A stretch of 64,000 bases of DNA from Pseudomonas taiwanensis DSM 21245 (GCF_000425785.1 NZ_KE384450.1:124001-188000), one strand, 5' to 3'. Shown: positions 40,573 through 49,868, counted from the first letter of the stretch. The notes: generated by a model not told the origin, from the letters alone. Made by a program: numbers and translations.

Positions 40573-42210
40573 ATGACCAGTTTGCATGCCGATGAGGCGT
40601 TTCTCGACCATTACCAGTTGAGCCACGATCCGTTCGCGCCGCGTGTGCCCGGCTTCAAGTTCTTCCCGGCCCAACGCAAGCCGGTGCTCGGGCAATTGCA
40701 TCACTTGGCCCGTTATAGCCATTTGATGCTGGTCGTCACAGGTCCTGTAGGCAGCGGCAAGACCCTGCTGCGCCAGGCACTGGTGGCCAGCACCAACAAA
40801 CAGTCCGTGCAAAGCGTGGTGGTTTCCGCCCGCGGTGCCAGCGATGCCGCCAGCGTGCTCGGGCAAGTCGCGCAGTCGCTGAGTGTGGCCCAGCCGGAGG
40901 TGCAGGCTATCCTGTCCCAGGTGGTGCAGCTGGCGCTGACCGGGCAAGAAGTCTACTTGCTGGTGGACGATGCGGAACAACTCGACGAGTCGGCACTCCA
41001 AGCGTTGCTGGAATTGGCAGCGGGCATGCCGGAAGGGCGTCCGCATGTGTTCCTGTTCGGCGAGCCGTCCCTGATTGCCGGGTTGGAGGCAATCGAAGTC
41101 GAGGAAGAGCGTTTCCATATCATCGAGCTTGCGCCCTACAGCGAGGAGGAAACCCGCGAGTACCTGGAGCAACGCCTGGATGGTGCTGGCCGGGGCATCG
41201 AGGTGTTCACCCGTGAACAGATCGTCGATATCCATGAAAACTCCGACGGCTGGCCTGGCAACATCAACCAGGTCGCCCGCGATACTTTGATCGAAGCCAT
41301 GATCGCCAGCCGTGGAACGGCCAAGCGACCAACCATGGGGTTCAAAATGCCTAAGAAACACGTGCTCGCGCTGTCCGCTGTGGTTGTGGTCGCCGTTGCG
41401 GCCGCGGTTCTGATGCCGAAGAAAAGCGACAAGGCGCCCGCCGAAGCCCCTGCCGCACAGGCGCAGTTGCCGTTGGGCGAAGGTCAGCCGGGGGCTGCGC
41501 AGTCGAACAATGGTGGCCCGGCCATCGAGTTCTCCGGTACGTCCCAGCCGATGCCGCTGCCGCTGGTAGGGCAGTCGCAGCCAGTGATGCGTGAGCCGCT
41601 GGCTCAGGCCGCGGGCATGGGTGAGGGTGAGGAAGGCAGCCCGGCTGGCGACACCGCGCTGCAACCGGGCACTCCCCCTACAGTGACGACCATCGCACCG
41701 CCCCAGGGCGTGGCTGCTGGCCCTGCGCCGACGCCCGCGCAACCTGTCACCACGGCTCCGGTGCAGCCGGTTGCGCCTGCGCAGAAGCCTGTTGCAACCC
41801 AGCCTGCCAAACCGGTTGCGCCTACCAAGCCAGCCCAGGCACCGACCCAGGTCGCTGCGGCCAAGCCGGCCGCCAAGCCGGCCGCCAAGCCGGCCGAAAA
41901 ACCGGCAGCCGGTGGCAGTGGCAACAGCGGCTGGTACGCGGGCCAGAAACCTGGCAACTATGTGGTGCAGATCCTTGGTACCAGCTCCGAGGCATCGGCA
42001 CAGGCGTTCGTCAAGGCGCAGGGTGGCGACTATCGCTACTTCAAGAAAAACCTGCAGGGCAAACCGCTGTACGTCGTCACTTATGGCAACTTCGCCAACC
42101 GCGATGCAGCGGTTGCGGCAATCAAGAACTTGCCAGCCAAGGTCCAGGCTGGTAAACCTTGGCCACGTACCGTCGCCAGCGTCCAACAAGAGCTGGCCTC
42201 GGCCCGCTGA
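40573..42210 (+). CDS. DamX-like AAA/SPOR-domain protein
   Basis: The 545-residue protein has an N-terminal ExeA-like AAA ATPase domain with Walker A GPVGSGKT and Walker B (VYLLVDDAEQ), a membrane helix at about residues 257-275, a long Pro/Ala/Gln-rich periplasmic linker and a C-terminal SPOR domain (about 465-540). The position after aroB matches E. coli damX, whose product acts at the septal ring, but DamX there lacks a complete ATPase. The linker contains three perfect 12-base repeats. Confidence 0.85.
   Translation: MTSLHADEAFLDHYQLSHDPFAPRVPGFKFFPAQRKPVLGQLHHLARYSHLMLVVTGPVGSGKTLLRQALVASTNKQSVQSVVVSARGASDAASVLGQVAQSLSVAQPEVQAILSQVVQLALTGQEVYLLVDDAEQLDESALQALLELAAGMPEGRPHVFLFGEPSLIAGLEAIEVEEERFHIIELAPYSEEETREYLEQRLDGAGRGIEVFTREQIVDIHENSDGWPGNINQVARDTLIEAMIASRGTAKRPTMGFKMPKKHVLALSAVVVVAVAAAVLMPKKSDKAPAEAPAAQAQLPLGEGQPGAAQSNNGGPAIEFSGTSQPMPLPLVGQSQPVMREPLAQAAGMGEGEEGSPAGDTALQPGTPPTVTTIAPPQGVAAGPAPTPAQPVTTAPVQPVAPAQKPVATQPAKPVAPTKPAQAPTQVAAAKPAAKPAAKPAEKPAAGGSGNSGWYAGQKPGNYVVQILGTSSEASAQAFVKAQGGDYRYFKKNLQGKPLYVVTYGNFANRDAAVAAIKNLPAKVQAGKPWPRTVASVQQELASAR
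41860..41895 (+). repeat. Three perfect 12-bp tandem repeats in the DamX-like linker
   Basis: The unit GCCAAGCCGGCC occurs three times without a mismatch and is followed by a diverged fourth copy (GAAAAACCGGCA). It encodes an AKPA pattern in the periplasmic linker, a place where copy number is likely to vary. Confidence 0.85.
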
Positions 42211-42269
42211 AACCTTCCGGGCGGCAACACCCCGCCGCCCAGTTGCTGAGCGACCACTGACATTCGACT

Positions 42270-42303
42270 AGCCTGCTGCGCCTGAGCGCGGCAGGCTTTT
42301 CTG
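42270..42303 (+). terminator. Intrinsic terminator after the DamX-like gene
   Basis: AGCCTGC (42270-42276) and GCAGGCT (42291-42297) form the stem, followed by TTTTCT. Confidence 0.75.
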
Positions 42304-42413
42304 TCCCAGACTGCCGGCCACAAGCCAATCTTGCAGTCATGGCTGAAACGCTTCAGACTCGAGCCAGGCCGCTATCACGGCGCATGGCGCAAAAACATTC
42401 AAAATTGCGACAT

Positions 42414-42442
42414 AAATTTTCAATGGTGAGACATGAAAATTT
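42414..42442. promoter_or_regulatory. Perfect dyad AAATTTTCA-N11-TGAAAATTT upstream of gltB
   Basis: Two 9-base arms with an 11-base spacer, 143 bases before the gltB ATG, in an AT-rich patch of an otherwise GC-rich region. The size fits a binding site for a dimeric transcription factor; the protein is not identifiable from sequence alone. Confidence 0.5.
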
Positions 42443-42584
42443 GTGAGTATCACTGTCGCTGTGCAACAATGGTTTTCCATGGCCACCGCAAAAAAGCTGG
42501 CGTTTGATCGGCGTGGATGGTAAGTGGTTGTACTAAAAAGAGATTTGCCTCCGGTTGAGAGGTGAACCTGGTGAGAAAGTGTCT

Positions 42585-45500
42585 ATGAAAACAGGTCTGT
42601 ACCATCCCGAAGAATTCAAGGACAACTGTGGTTTCGGCCTGATCGCCCATATGACGGGCGAGCCGAGTCACCACCTTCTGCAAACCGCCATGCAGGCGCT
42701 GACCTGCATGACCCACCGTGGTGGGATCAACGCCGACGGCAAGACCGGTGACGGTTGCGGTCTGCTCATGCAGAAGCCCGATCAATTCCTGCGTGCCGTC
42801 GCCCAGGAGCACTTTGCCGTCGAACTGCCCAAGCAGTACGCCGTCGGCATGGTGTTCTTCAACCAGGATCCGGTCAAAGCCGAAGCCGCCCGTGCCAACA
42901 TGGACCGCGAAATCCTCGCGGCTGGCCTGAAGCTGGTTGGCTGGCGCAAAGTCCCGATCGACACCAGCGTGCTTGGCCGCCTGGCCCTGGAGCGCCTGCC
43001 GCAGATCGAACAGGTGTTCATCGGCGGTGAAGGCCTGAGCGACCAGGAATTCGCGATCAAGCTGTTCAGTGCCCGTCGCCGCTCGTCCGTGGCCAACGCC
43101 CATGATGCCGACCACTACATCTGCAGCTTCTCGCACAAGACCATCATCTACAAAGGCCTGATGATGCCGCGTGACCTTGCGGCGTTTTACCCAGACCTGA
43201 GCGACGAGCGCCTGCAGACCGCGATCTGTGTGTTCCACCAGCGCTTCTCCACCAATACCCTGCCGAAATGGCCGCTGGCGCAGCCGTTCCGTTTCCTCGC
43301 CCACAACGGCGAGATCAATACCATCACTGGCAACCGCAACTGGGCCATGGCCCGTCGCACCAAATTCGCCAATGACCTGATCCCCGACCTCGAAGAGCTT
43401 GGCCCACTGGTCAACCGCGTCGGTTCCGACTCCTCGAGCATGGACAACATGCTGGAGCTGATGGTCACCGGTGGCATCGACCTGTTCCGCGGCGTGCGCA
43501 TGCTGGTGCCGCCAGCCTGGCAGAACGTCGAGACCATGGATGCCGACCTGCGCGCCTTCTACGAATACAACTCCATGCACATGGAGCCGTGGGACGGCCC
43601 GGCCGGCATCGTCATGACCGAAGGTCGCCACGCGGTCTGCCTGCTCGACCGTAACGGCCTGCGTCCTGCACGTTGGGTGACGACCAAGAACGGCTACATC
43701 ACCCTGGCTTCGGAAATCGGCGTGTGGGACTACAAGCCGGAAGACGTGCTGGCCAAGGGCCGTGTCGGCCCGGGTCAGATCTTCGCCGTCGATACCGAGA
43801 CTGGCCAGATCCTCGACACCGATGCCATCGACAACCGTCTGAAGTCGCGTCACCCATACAAGCGCTGGCTGCGTCAGCACGCCCTGCGTATCCAGGCGAC
43901 CCTGACCGACGACCAGGGCGTGGCCAGCTACGATGCTGACCAGCTCAAGCAATACATGAAGATGTTCCAGGTCACCTTCGAAGAGCGTGACCAAGTGCTG
44001 CGTCCGCTCGGCGAGCAGGGCCAGGAAGCGGTCGGCTCGATGGGCGACGACACGCCGATGGCCGTGCTGTCCCAGCGCGTGCGTTCGCCTTACGACTTCT
44101 TCCGCCAGCAGTTCGCCCAGGTGACCAACCCACCGATCGACCCGCTGCGCGAAGCGATCGTGATGTCCCTGGAAATCTGCCTGGGTGCCGAACGCAACAT
44201 CTTCCAGGAGTCCCCGGAGCATGCTTCGCGGGTGATTCTCAGCTCGCCGGTCATCTCGCCCGCCAAATGGCGTTCGCTGATGAGCCTGGAGCGCGAAGGT
44301 TTCGACCGCCAGCTGATCGACCTCAACTATGAGGAAAGCGTCGGTCTGGAAGCAGCCATCCGCAATATCGCCGACCAGGCTGAGGAAGCGGTGCGCAGCG
44401 GCAAGACCCAGCTGGTGCTGAGCGACCGCTACATCGCCCCGGGCAAGCTGCCGGTGCATGCCTCCCTGGCCGTTGGCGCGGTGCACCACCGCCTGACCGA
44501 GCAAGGCCTGCGCTGCGACAGCAACATCCTGGTGGAAACCGCCACCGCCCGTGACCCGCACCACTTCGCCGTGCTGCTGGGCTTCGGCGCCTCGGCTGTC
44601 TACCCGTACCTGGCTTACGAAGTGCTGGCCGACCTGATCCGCACCGGTGAAGTGCTGGGCGACCTGGACGAAGTGTTCAAGTACTACCGCAAAGGCATCT
44701 CCAAAGGCTTGCTCAAGATCCTGTCGAAGATGGGTATCTCGACCATCGCCTCATACCGTGGCGCCCAGCTGTTCGAAGCGGTGGGCCTGTCCGAGGAAGT
44801 GGTTGGCCTGAGCTTCAAAGGGGTCTCCAGCCGGATCAAGGGCGCGCGCTTCGTCGACCTCGAAGGTGACCAGAAGCTGCTGGCGGCCGAAGCCTGGAGC
44901 GCGCGCAAGCCGATCCAGCAAGGCGGCTTGCTGAAGTTCGTCCACGGCGGCGAATACCACGCCTACAACCCAGACGTGGTCAACACCCTGCAGGCTGCCG
45001 TGCAGCAGGGCGACTACGCCAAGTTCAAGGAATACACCACGCTGGTCGACCAGCGCCCGGTGTCGATGATCCGTGACCTGCTGAAGGTGAAGGTGGCCGA
45101 CCAGCCGCTGCCGCTGGATCAGATCGAGCCGCTGGAGGACATCCTCAAGCGCTTCGACTCCGCAGGTATCTCGCTGGGTGCGTTGTCGCCAGAGGCCCAC
45201 GAGGCGCTGGCCGAGGCCATGAACCGTCTGGGCGCGCGCTCCAACTCCGGTGAAGGCGGCGAGGACCCATCGCGCTACGGCACCATCCGCAGCTCCAAGA
45301 TCAAGCAGGTGGCCACCGGCCGTTTCGGTGTGACCCCCGAGTACCTGGTCAACGCCGAAGTGCTGCAGATCAAGGTCGCCCAAGGCGCCAAGCCCGGCGA
45401 AGGCGGCCAGCTGCCAGGTGGCAAGGTCAACGGCCTGATCGCCAAGCTTCGCTATGCGGTTCCTGGCGTGACCCTGATCTCGCCACCACCGCACCACGAC

Positions 45501-47030
45501 ATCTACTCGATCGAAGACCTCGCGCAACTGATCTACGACCTCAAGCAGGTCAACCCGCAGGCGCTGGTTTCGGTCAAGCTGGTGGCTGAGGCGGGCGTGG
45601 GTACCATCGCCGCTGGCGTGGCCAAGGCCTATGCCGACCTGATCACCATCTCCGGTTACGACGGTGGTACCGGTGCATCGCCGCTGACCTCCATCAAGTA
45701 CGCTGGTGCCCCGTGGGAACTCGGCCTGGCCGAAACTCACCAGACCCTGCGCGGAAACGACCTGCGCGGCAAGGTCCGGGTACAGACCGACGGCGGTCTG
45801 AAAACCGGTCTGGACGTGATCAAGGCCGCGATCCTCGGCGCCGAGAGCTTCGGCTTCGGCACCGCGCCAATGATTGCCCTGGGCTGTAAGTACCTGCGCA
45901 TCTGCCACCTGAACAACTGCGCGACTGGCGTCGCCACTCAGAACGAGAAGCTGCGCAAGGACCACTACATCGGCACCGTCGACATGGTGATCAACTTCTT
46001 CACCTTCGTCGCCGAAGAGACCCGCGAGTGGCTGGCCAAGCTCGGCGTGCGCAGCCTCGGCGAGCTGATCGGCCGCACCGACCTGCTCGATGTGCTGCCA
46101 GGCGACACCGAGCGCCAGCAGTACCTCGACCTGACACCGCTGCTGGGCAGCTCGCACATTCCGGCCGACAAGCCGCAGTTCTGCGAAGTGGACAAGAACC
46201 CGCCGTTCGACAAGGGTGAGCTGGCTGAGAAAATGGTCGAGATGGCCCTTCCGGCGATCCGCGACCAGGCGGGTGGCGAGTTCGCGCTCGACATCTGCAA
46301 CTGCGACCGCTCCATCGGTGCCCGCATCTCTGGCGAAATCGCCAAGCTGTACGGCAACCAGGGCATGGCCGACAAGCCAATCACCTTCCGTTTCAAGGGG
46401 ACTGCGGGCCAGAGCTTTGGCGTATGGAACGCCGGTGGCCTGAATCTGCACCTGGAAGGTGATGCCAACGACTACGTCGGCAAGGGCATGACTGGCGGCA
46501 AGGTGACCATCGTGCCACCGGCCGGAAGCCCGTTCGAAACCCAACACAGTGCTATCGTCGGCAACACCTGCCTGTACGGCGCCACTGGCGGCAAGCTGTT
46601 CGCCGCTGGCACTGCCGGCGAGCGCTTCGCTGTGCGTAACTCCGGCGCCCACGCTGTTGTCGAGGGTACTGGCGATCACTGCTGTGAGTACATGACCGGT
46701 GGCTTTGTCTGCGTTCTGGGCAAGACCGGTTACAACTTCGGTTCTGGCATGACTGGCGGCTTCGCCTACGTGCTCGACATGGACAATACCTTCGTCGACA
46801 AACTCAACCACGAGCTGGTGGAAATCCAGCGGATCAGTGGCGAGGCGATGGAGGCCTATCGGAGCCACCTGGCGCGCGTCCTGGCTGAGTATGTGGAAGA
46901 GACCGGCAGCGAGTGGGGGCGTGAGCTCTCCGAGAACCTGGACGACTACGTGCGGCGTTTCTGGCTGGTCAAGCCGAAGGCGGCCAACCTGAAGCAACTG
47001 CTGTCCAGCACCCGTGCCAACCCGCAGTAA
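42585..47030 (+). CDS. gltB: Glutamate synthase (NADPH) large subunit
   Basis: GltB transfers the amide of glutamine to 2-oxoglutarate. The 1481-residue protein starts with a short propeptide ending at KDN, after which the catalytic N-terminal Cys of the amidotransferase domain follows (CGFGLIAHM). Next come the central domain, the FMN-binding synthase domain, the 3Fe-4S cysteines C1101, C1107 and C1112 (CKYLRICHLNNC) and the C-terminal beta-helix with GGxxG repeats. The ATG at 42585 is chosen because an upstream in-frame start would put ten extra residues before the propeptide. It is followed by gltD after 106 bases. Confidence 0.97.
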   Translation: MKTGLYHPEEFKDNCGFGLIAHMTGEPSHHLLQTAMQALTCMTHRGGINADGKTGDGCGLLMQKPDQFLRAVAQEHFAVELPKQYAVGMVFFNQDPVKAEAARANMDREILAAGLKLVGWRKVPIDTSVLGRLALERLPQIEQVFIGGEGLSDQEFAIKLFSARRRSSVANAHDADHYICSFSHKTIIYKGLMMPRDLAAFYPDLSDERLQTAICVFHQRFSTNTLPKWPLAQPFRFLAHNGEINTITGNRNWAMARRTKFANDLIPDLEELGPLVNRVGSDSSSMDNMLELMVTGGIDLFRGVRMLVPPAWQNVETMDADLRAFYEYNSMHMEPWDGPAGIVMTEGRHAVCLLDRNGLRPARWVTTKNGYITLASEIGVWDYKPEDVLAKGRVGPGQIFAVDTETGQILDTDAIDNRLKSRHPYKRWLRQHALRIQATLTDDQGVASYDADQLKQYMKMFQVTFEERDQVLRPLGEQGQEAVGSMGDDTPMAVLSQRVRSPYDFFRQQFAQVTNPPIDPLREAIVMSLEICLGAERNIFQESPEHASRVILSSPVISPAKWRSLMSLEREGFDRQLIDLNYEESVGLEAAIRNIADQAEEAVRSGKTQLVLSDRYIAPGKLPVHASLAVGAVHHRLTEQGLRCDSNILVETATARDPHHFAVLLGFGASAVYPYLAYEVLADLIRTGEVLGDLDEVFKYYRKGISKGLLKILSKMGISTIASYRGAQLFEAVGLSEEVVGLSFKGVSSRIKGARFVDLEGDQKLLAAEAWSARKPIQQGGLLKFVHGGEYHAYNPDVVNTLQAAVQQGDYAKFKEYTTLVDQRPVSMIRDLLKVKVADQPLPLDQIEPLEDILKRFDSAGISLGALSPEAHEALAEAMNRLGARSNSGEGGEDPSRYGTIRSSKIKQVATGRFGVTPEYLVNAEVLQIKVAQGAKPGEGGQLPGGKVNGLIAKLRYAVPGVTLISPPPHHDIYSIEDLAQLIYDLKQVNPQALVSVKLVAEAGVGTIAAGVAKAYADLITISGYDGGTGASPLTSIKYAGAPWELGLAETHQTLRGNDLRGKVRVQTDGGLKTGLDVIKAAILGAESFGFGTAPMIALGCKYLRICHLNNCATGVATQNEKLRKDHYIGTVDMVINFFTFVAEETREWLAKLGVRSLGELIGRTDLLDVLPGDTERQQYLDLTPLLGSSHIPADKPQFCEVDKNPPFDKGELAEKMVEMALPAIRDQAGGEFALDICNCDRSIGARISGEIAKLYGNQGMADKPITFRFKGTAGQSFGVWNAGGLNLHLEGDANDYVGKGMTGGKVTIVPPAGSPFETQHSAIVGNTCLYGATGGKLFAAGTAGERFAVRNSGAHAVVEGTGDHCCEYMTGGFVCVLGKTGYNFGSGMTGGFAYVLDMDNTFVDKLNHELVEIQRISGEAMEAYRSHLARVLAEYVEETGSEWGRELSENLDDYVRRFWLVKPKAANLKQLLSSTRANPQ

Positions 47031-47044
47031 GAACAGCTGCAAGT

Positions 47045-47070
47045 GACGGCCCCGTGCGCGGGGCCCGTCG
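47045..47070 (+). other. GC-rich hairpin between gltB and gltD
   Basis: GGCCCCG and CGGGGCC form a strong stem around a short loop about 20 bases after the gltB stop, without a T-run. It may tune the GltB:GltD ratio through mRNA processing. The following bases contain CTTGCAGCTTGCGGCCTGAG, a type of sequence often scattered in Pseudomonas intergenic regions. Confidence 0.45.
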
Positions 47071-47136
47071 TGCTCAAGTGATCGTCTTGCAGCTTGCGGC
47101 CTGAGGCTTGCAACTGCGGTAAAGAGGTTTTGAAAA

Positions 47137-48555
47137 ATGGCTGAACGTCTGAACAACGACTTCCAGTTCATCGAAGTGGGCCGCAAGGACCCGAAGAAAA
47201 AGCTGCTGCGCCAGCGCAAGAAGGAGTTCGTGGAAATCTACGAGCCCTTCAAGCCGCAGCAATCCGTGGAGCAGGCGCACCGTTGCCTGGGCTGCGGTAA
47301 CCCTTACTGCGAATGGAAGTGCCCGGTTCACAACTTCATCCCCAACTGGTTGAAGCTGGTGTCCGAAGGCAACATCCTGGCCGCGGCGGAGTTGTCGCAC
47401 CAGACCAACACCTTGCCGGAAGTGTGCGGTCGTGTCTGCCCGCAGGACCGTCTGTGCGAGGGTGCCTGTACCCTGAACGACGGTTTCGGTGCAGTGACCA
47501 TCGGCTCGGTGGAGAAGTACATCACCGACACCGCTTTCGCCATGGGTTGGCGCCCGGACATGTCCAAGGTCAAGCCGACTGGCAAGCGTGTGGCGATCAT
47601 CGGCGCAGGCCCGGCAGGCCTGGGTTGTGCCGATGTGCTGGTACGCGCCGGTGTGACGCCGGTGGTGTTCGACAAGAACCCGGAAATCGGTGGCCTGCTG
47701 ACCTTTGGCATCCCTGAGTTCAAGCTGGAAAAGACCGTGTTGAGCAATCGCCGCGAAGTCTTCACCGGTATGGGCATCGAGTTCCGCCTGAACACCGAGG
47801 TAGGCAAGGACATCACCATGGAACAACTGCTCGCCGAGTACGACGCGGTGTTCATGGGCATGGGTACCTACACCTACATGAAGGGCGGCTTCCCAGGCGA
47901 GGACCTGCCGGGCGTGCATGACGCGCTGGACTTCTTGATCGCCAACGTCAACCGCAACCTGGGCTTCGAAAAGTCGCCGGAAGACTTCGTCGACATGCAA
48001 GGCAAGAAGGTGGTGGTGCTCGGTGGTGGTGACACCGCGATGGACTGCAACCGCACCTCGATCCGCCAGGGCGCCAAGTCGGTGACCTGCGCCTACCGTC
48101 GTGACGAGGCCAACATGCCGGGTTCGCGCCGTGAGGTGAAGAATGCCAAGGAAGAGGGCGTGAAGTTCCTCTACAACCGCCAGCCCATCGCCATCGTTGG
48201 TGAAGACAAGGTCGAAGGCGTGAAGGTGGTCGAGACCCGTCTCGGCGAGCCAGATGCCCGTGGCCGCCGCAGCCCCGAACCGATTCCGGGCTCCGAAGAG
48301 ATCCTGCCGGCCGACGCCGTGGTGATCGCCTTCGGTTTCCGCCCGAGCCCGGCGCCGTGGTTCGAACAGTTCGATATCCAGACCGACAGCCAGGGCCGCG
48401 TAGTGGCGCCTGAAAAAGGCAAGTTCAAGCACCAGACCAGCAACCCGAAAGTGTTCGCCGGTGGTGACATGGTGCGCGGGTCCGACCTGGTGGTGACCGC
48501 CATTTTCGAAGGCCGTACCGCTGCCGAAGGCATCCTGGACTACCTGGAGGTGTGA
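47137..48555 (+). CDS. gltD: Glutamate synthase (NADPH) small subunit
   Basis: GltD takes electrons from NADPH and passes them through FAD and iron-sulfur clusters to GltB. The 472-residue protein has two N-terminal four-cysteine sets (C50, C53, C58, C62 and C97, C101, C107, C111), an FAD-binding GAGPAGLGCADVL motif and the NADPH-binding GGGDTAMDC motif. GAGGT lies upstream of the ATG. It follows gltB in the usual gltBD operon. Confidence 0.97.
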   Translation: MAERLNNDFQFIEVGRKDPKKKLLRQRKKEFVEIYEPFKPQQSVEQAHRCLGCGNPYCEWKCPVHNFIPNWLKLVSEGNILAAAELSHQTNTLPEVCGRVCPQDRLCEGACTLNDGFGAVTIGSVEKYITDTAFAMGWRPDMSKVKPTGKRVAIIGAGPAGLGCADVLVRAGVTPVVFDKNPEIGGLLTFGIPEFKLEKTVLSNRREVFTGMGIEFRLNTEVGKDITMEQLLAEYDAVFMGMGTYTYMKGGFPGEDLPGVHDALDFLIANVNRNLGFEKSPEDFVDMQGKKVVVLGGGDTAMDCNRTSIRQGAKSVTCAYRRDEANMPGSRREVKNAKEEGVKFLYNRQPIAIVGEDKVEGVKVVETRLGEPDARGRRSPEPIPGSEEILPADAVVIAFGFRPSPAPWFEQFDIQTDSQGRVVAPEKGKFKHQTSNPKVFAGGDMVRGSDLVVTAIFEGRTAAEGILDYLEV

Positions 48556-48635
48556 TCCTGGCCTGTCGCTGGTGCAAGGACTTTGCAGTCTTCGTAGGCG
48601 GCGACTTGCCGGCGACAGGGTCGTTAGCGACAGCC

Positions 48636-48667
48636 TATCAATAGTTTTGTATACAAAATCTATTGAT
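48636..48667. promoter_or_regulatory. Long operator-like palindrome between gltD and hemE
   Basis: The core TTTTGTATACAAAA (48645-48658) is a perfect 14-base palindrome. It extends outward to TATCAATAG on the left and CTATTGAT on the right with a single-base bulge, making about 31 bases of near-perfect symmetry. The inner TTGTATACAA fits the TnGTn(0-3)ACnA pattern of FadR-subfamily GntR repressors (family knowledge). It lies about 100 bases before hemE. Confidence 0.5.
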
Positions 48668-48686
48668 CCAGGACATACCGATAGAC

Positions 48687-48720
48687 AAAAGGCACGGCAA
48701 ACAGCCGTGCCTTTTCTTTG
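48687..48720 (+). terminator. Intrinsic terminator upstream of hemE
   Basis: AAAAGGCACGGC (48687-48698) and GCCGTGCCTTTT (48704-48715) pair perfectly around a five-base loop, followed by CTTTG. It should end the gltBD transcript, so hemE needs its own promoter close by or downstream readthrough. Confidence 0.85.
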
Positions 48721-48762
48721 TGCGTCTGAGAAAATGCCCGCACTTTTTTTCCGGATGCCGAC

Positions 48763-49827
48763 ATGACTGCCCTGAAGAACGATCGTTTCCTGCGTGCTCT
48801 GCTCAAGCAACCCGTAGACGTCACCCCGGTGTGGATGATGCGCCAGGCCGGCCGCTACTTGCCGGAGTACCGCGCCAGCCGCGCCAAGGCCGGTGATTTC
48901 ATGAGCCTGTGCATGAACCCGCAGTTCGCCTGCGAAGTCACCCTGCAGCCGCTGGACCGCTACCCTCTGGACGCGGCGATCCTCTTCTCGGACATCCTCA
49001 CCATCCCCGATGCCATGGGCCAGGGCCTGTACTTCGAGACAGGCGAAGGCCCTCGCTTCAAGAAAGTCATCAGCACCCTGGCCGACATCGAGGCGCTGCC
49101 GATCCCCGATCCGCAGAAGGACCTGGGCTATGTGATGGACGCCGTCAGCACCATTCGCCGCGAGCTCAATGGCCGCGTGCCGCTGATCGGCTTCTCGGGA
49201 AGCCCATGGACTCTCGCCACCTACATGGTCGAAGGCGGCTCATCCAAGGACTTCCGCAAAACCAAGGCCATGGCCTACGACAACCCCGAAGCCCTGCACC
49301 TGCTGCTGGACAAGCTGGCCCAGTCGGTGACCAGTTACCTCAATGGCCAGATCCTTGCCGGTGCTCAAGCGGTGCAGATCTTCGATACCTGGGGCGGTAA
49401 CCTGTCGGCGGCGGCCTACCAGGAGTTCTCCCTGGCCTACATGCGCAAGATCGTCAGCGGTCTTGTTCGCGAGCACGAAGGCCGCAAGGTGCCGGTGATC
49501 CTGTTCACCAAGAATGGCGGCTTGTGGCTGGAAAGCATTGCCGAGGCGGGTGCCGATGCACTGGGCCTGGACTGGACCTGCGAGATCGGCGATGCCCGTC
49601 GCCGGGTGGGTGACAAGGTGGCCCTGCAGGGCAACATGGACCCGACCGTGCTGTATGCCAAGCCAGAGGCCATCCGCAAGGAAGTGGCGCGCATCCTGGC
49701 CAGCTACGGCAAGGGGAGCGGCCATGTATTCAACCTCGGTCACGGCATTACCCCGGAAGTCGACCCTGAGCATGCTGGCGTGTTCATCAACGCCGTCCAC
49801 GAGTTGTCGGCGCAGTACCACAACTAA
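48763..49827 (+). CDS. hemE: Uroporphyrinogen decarboxylase
   Basis: HemE decarboxylates uroporphyrinogen III to coproporphyrinogen III in heme synthesis. The 354-residue enzyme has the N-terminal signature PVWMMRQAGRYLPEYR, the catalytic Asp in FSDILTIPDAMG and the GFSGSPWTLATYM segment. It follows gltD after 207 bases that include a terminator and a palindrome, so it is probably a separate unit. Confidence 0.97.
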   Translation: MTALKNDRFLRALLKQPVDVTPVWMMRQAGRYLPEYRASRAKAGDFMSLCMNPQFACEVTLQPLDRYPLDAAILFSDILTIPDAMGQGLYFETGEGPRFKKVISTLADIEALPIPDPQKDLGYVMDAVSTIRRELNGRVPLIGFSGSPWTLATYMVEGGSSKDFRKTKAMAYDNPEALHLLLDKLAQSVTSYLNGQILAGAQAVQIFDTWGGNLSAAAYQEFSLAYMRKIVSGLVREHEGRKVPVILFTKNGGLWLESIAEAGADALGLDWTCEIGDARRRVGDKVALQGNMDPTVLYAKPEAIRKEVARILASYGKGSGHVFNLGHGITPEVDPEHAGVFINAVHELSAQYHN

Positions 49828-49841
49828 GCGTTCTTCCAGTG

Positions 49842-49868
49842 GCTGTCAGGTCGCAATGGCCTGACAGC
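49842..49868 (+). terminator. Perfect nine-bp hairpin after hemE (weak terminator)
   Basis: GCTGTCAGG and CCTGACAGC flank a nine-base loop 14 bases after the hemE stop. T residues appear only about eight bases later, so termination may be inefficient. Confidence 0.5.

Larger units (their letters stand above)
42211..42584. other. Intergenic region upstream of gltBD
   Basis: This 374-base gap holds a GGGCGG/CCGCCC hairpin just after the DamX-like gene, an intrinsic terminator (42270-42303), an AT-rich stretch with a perfect 9-11-9 dyad (42414-42442), and about 140 bases of leader before the gltB ATG. I could not fix a convincing -35/-10 pair. No open reading frame in the gap looks real. Confidence 0.6.

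Noticed and set aside
39469..42189. A 906-codon open frame on the minus strand opposite aroB and the DamX-like gene
   Set aside because: It crosses two real genes antisense and is low-complexity, rich in Arg, Gly and His with no domain; typical GC-bias artefact.
44751..47219. An 822-codon open frame on the minus strand opposite gltB
   Set aside because: It is a shadow frame caused by high GC and strong codon bias in gltB; it has no recognisable family, runs antisense to a certain gene and has no ribosome-binding site.
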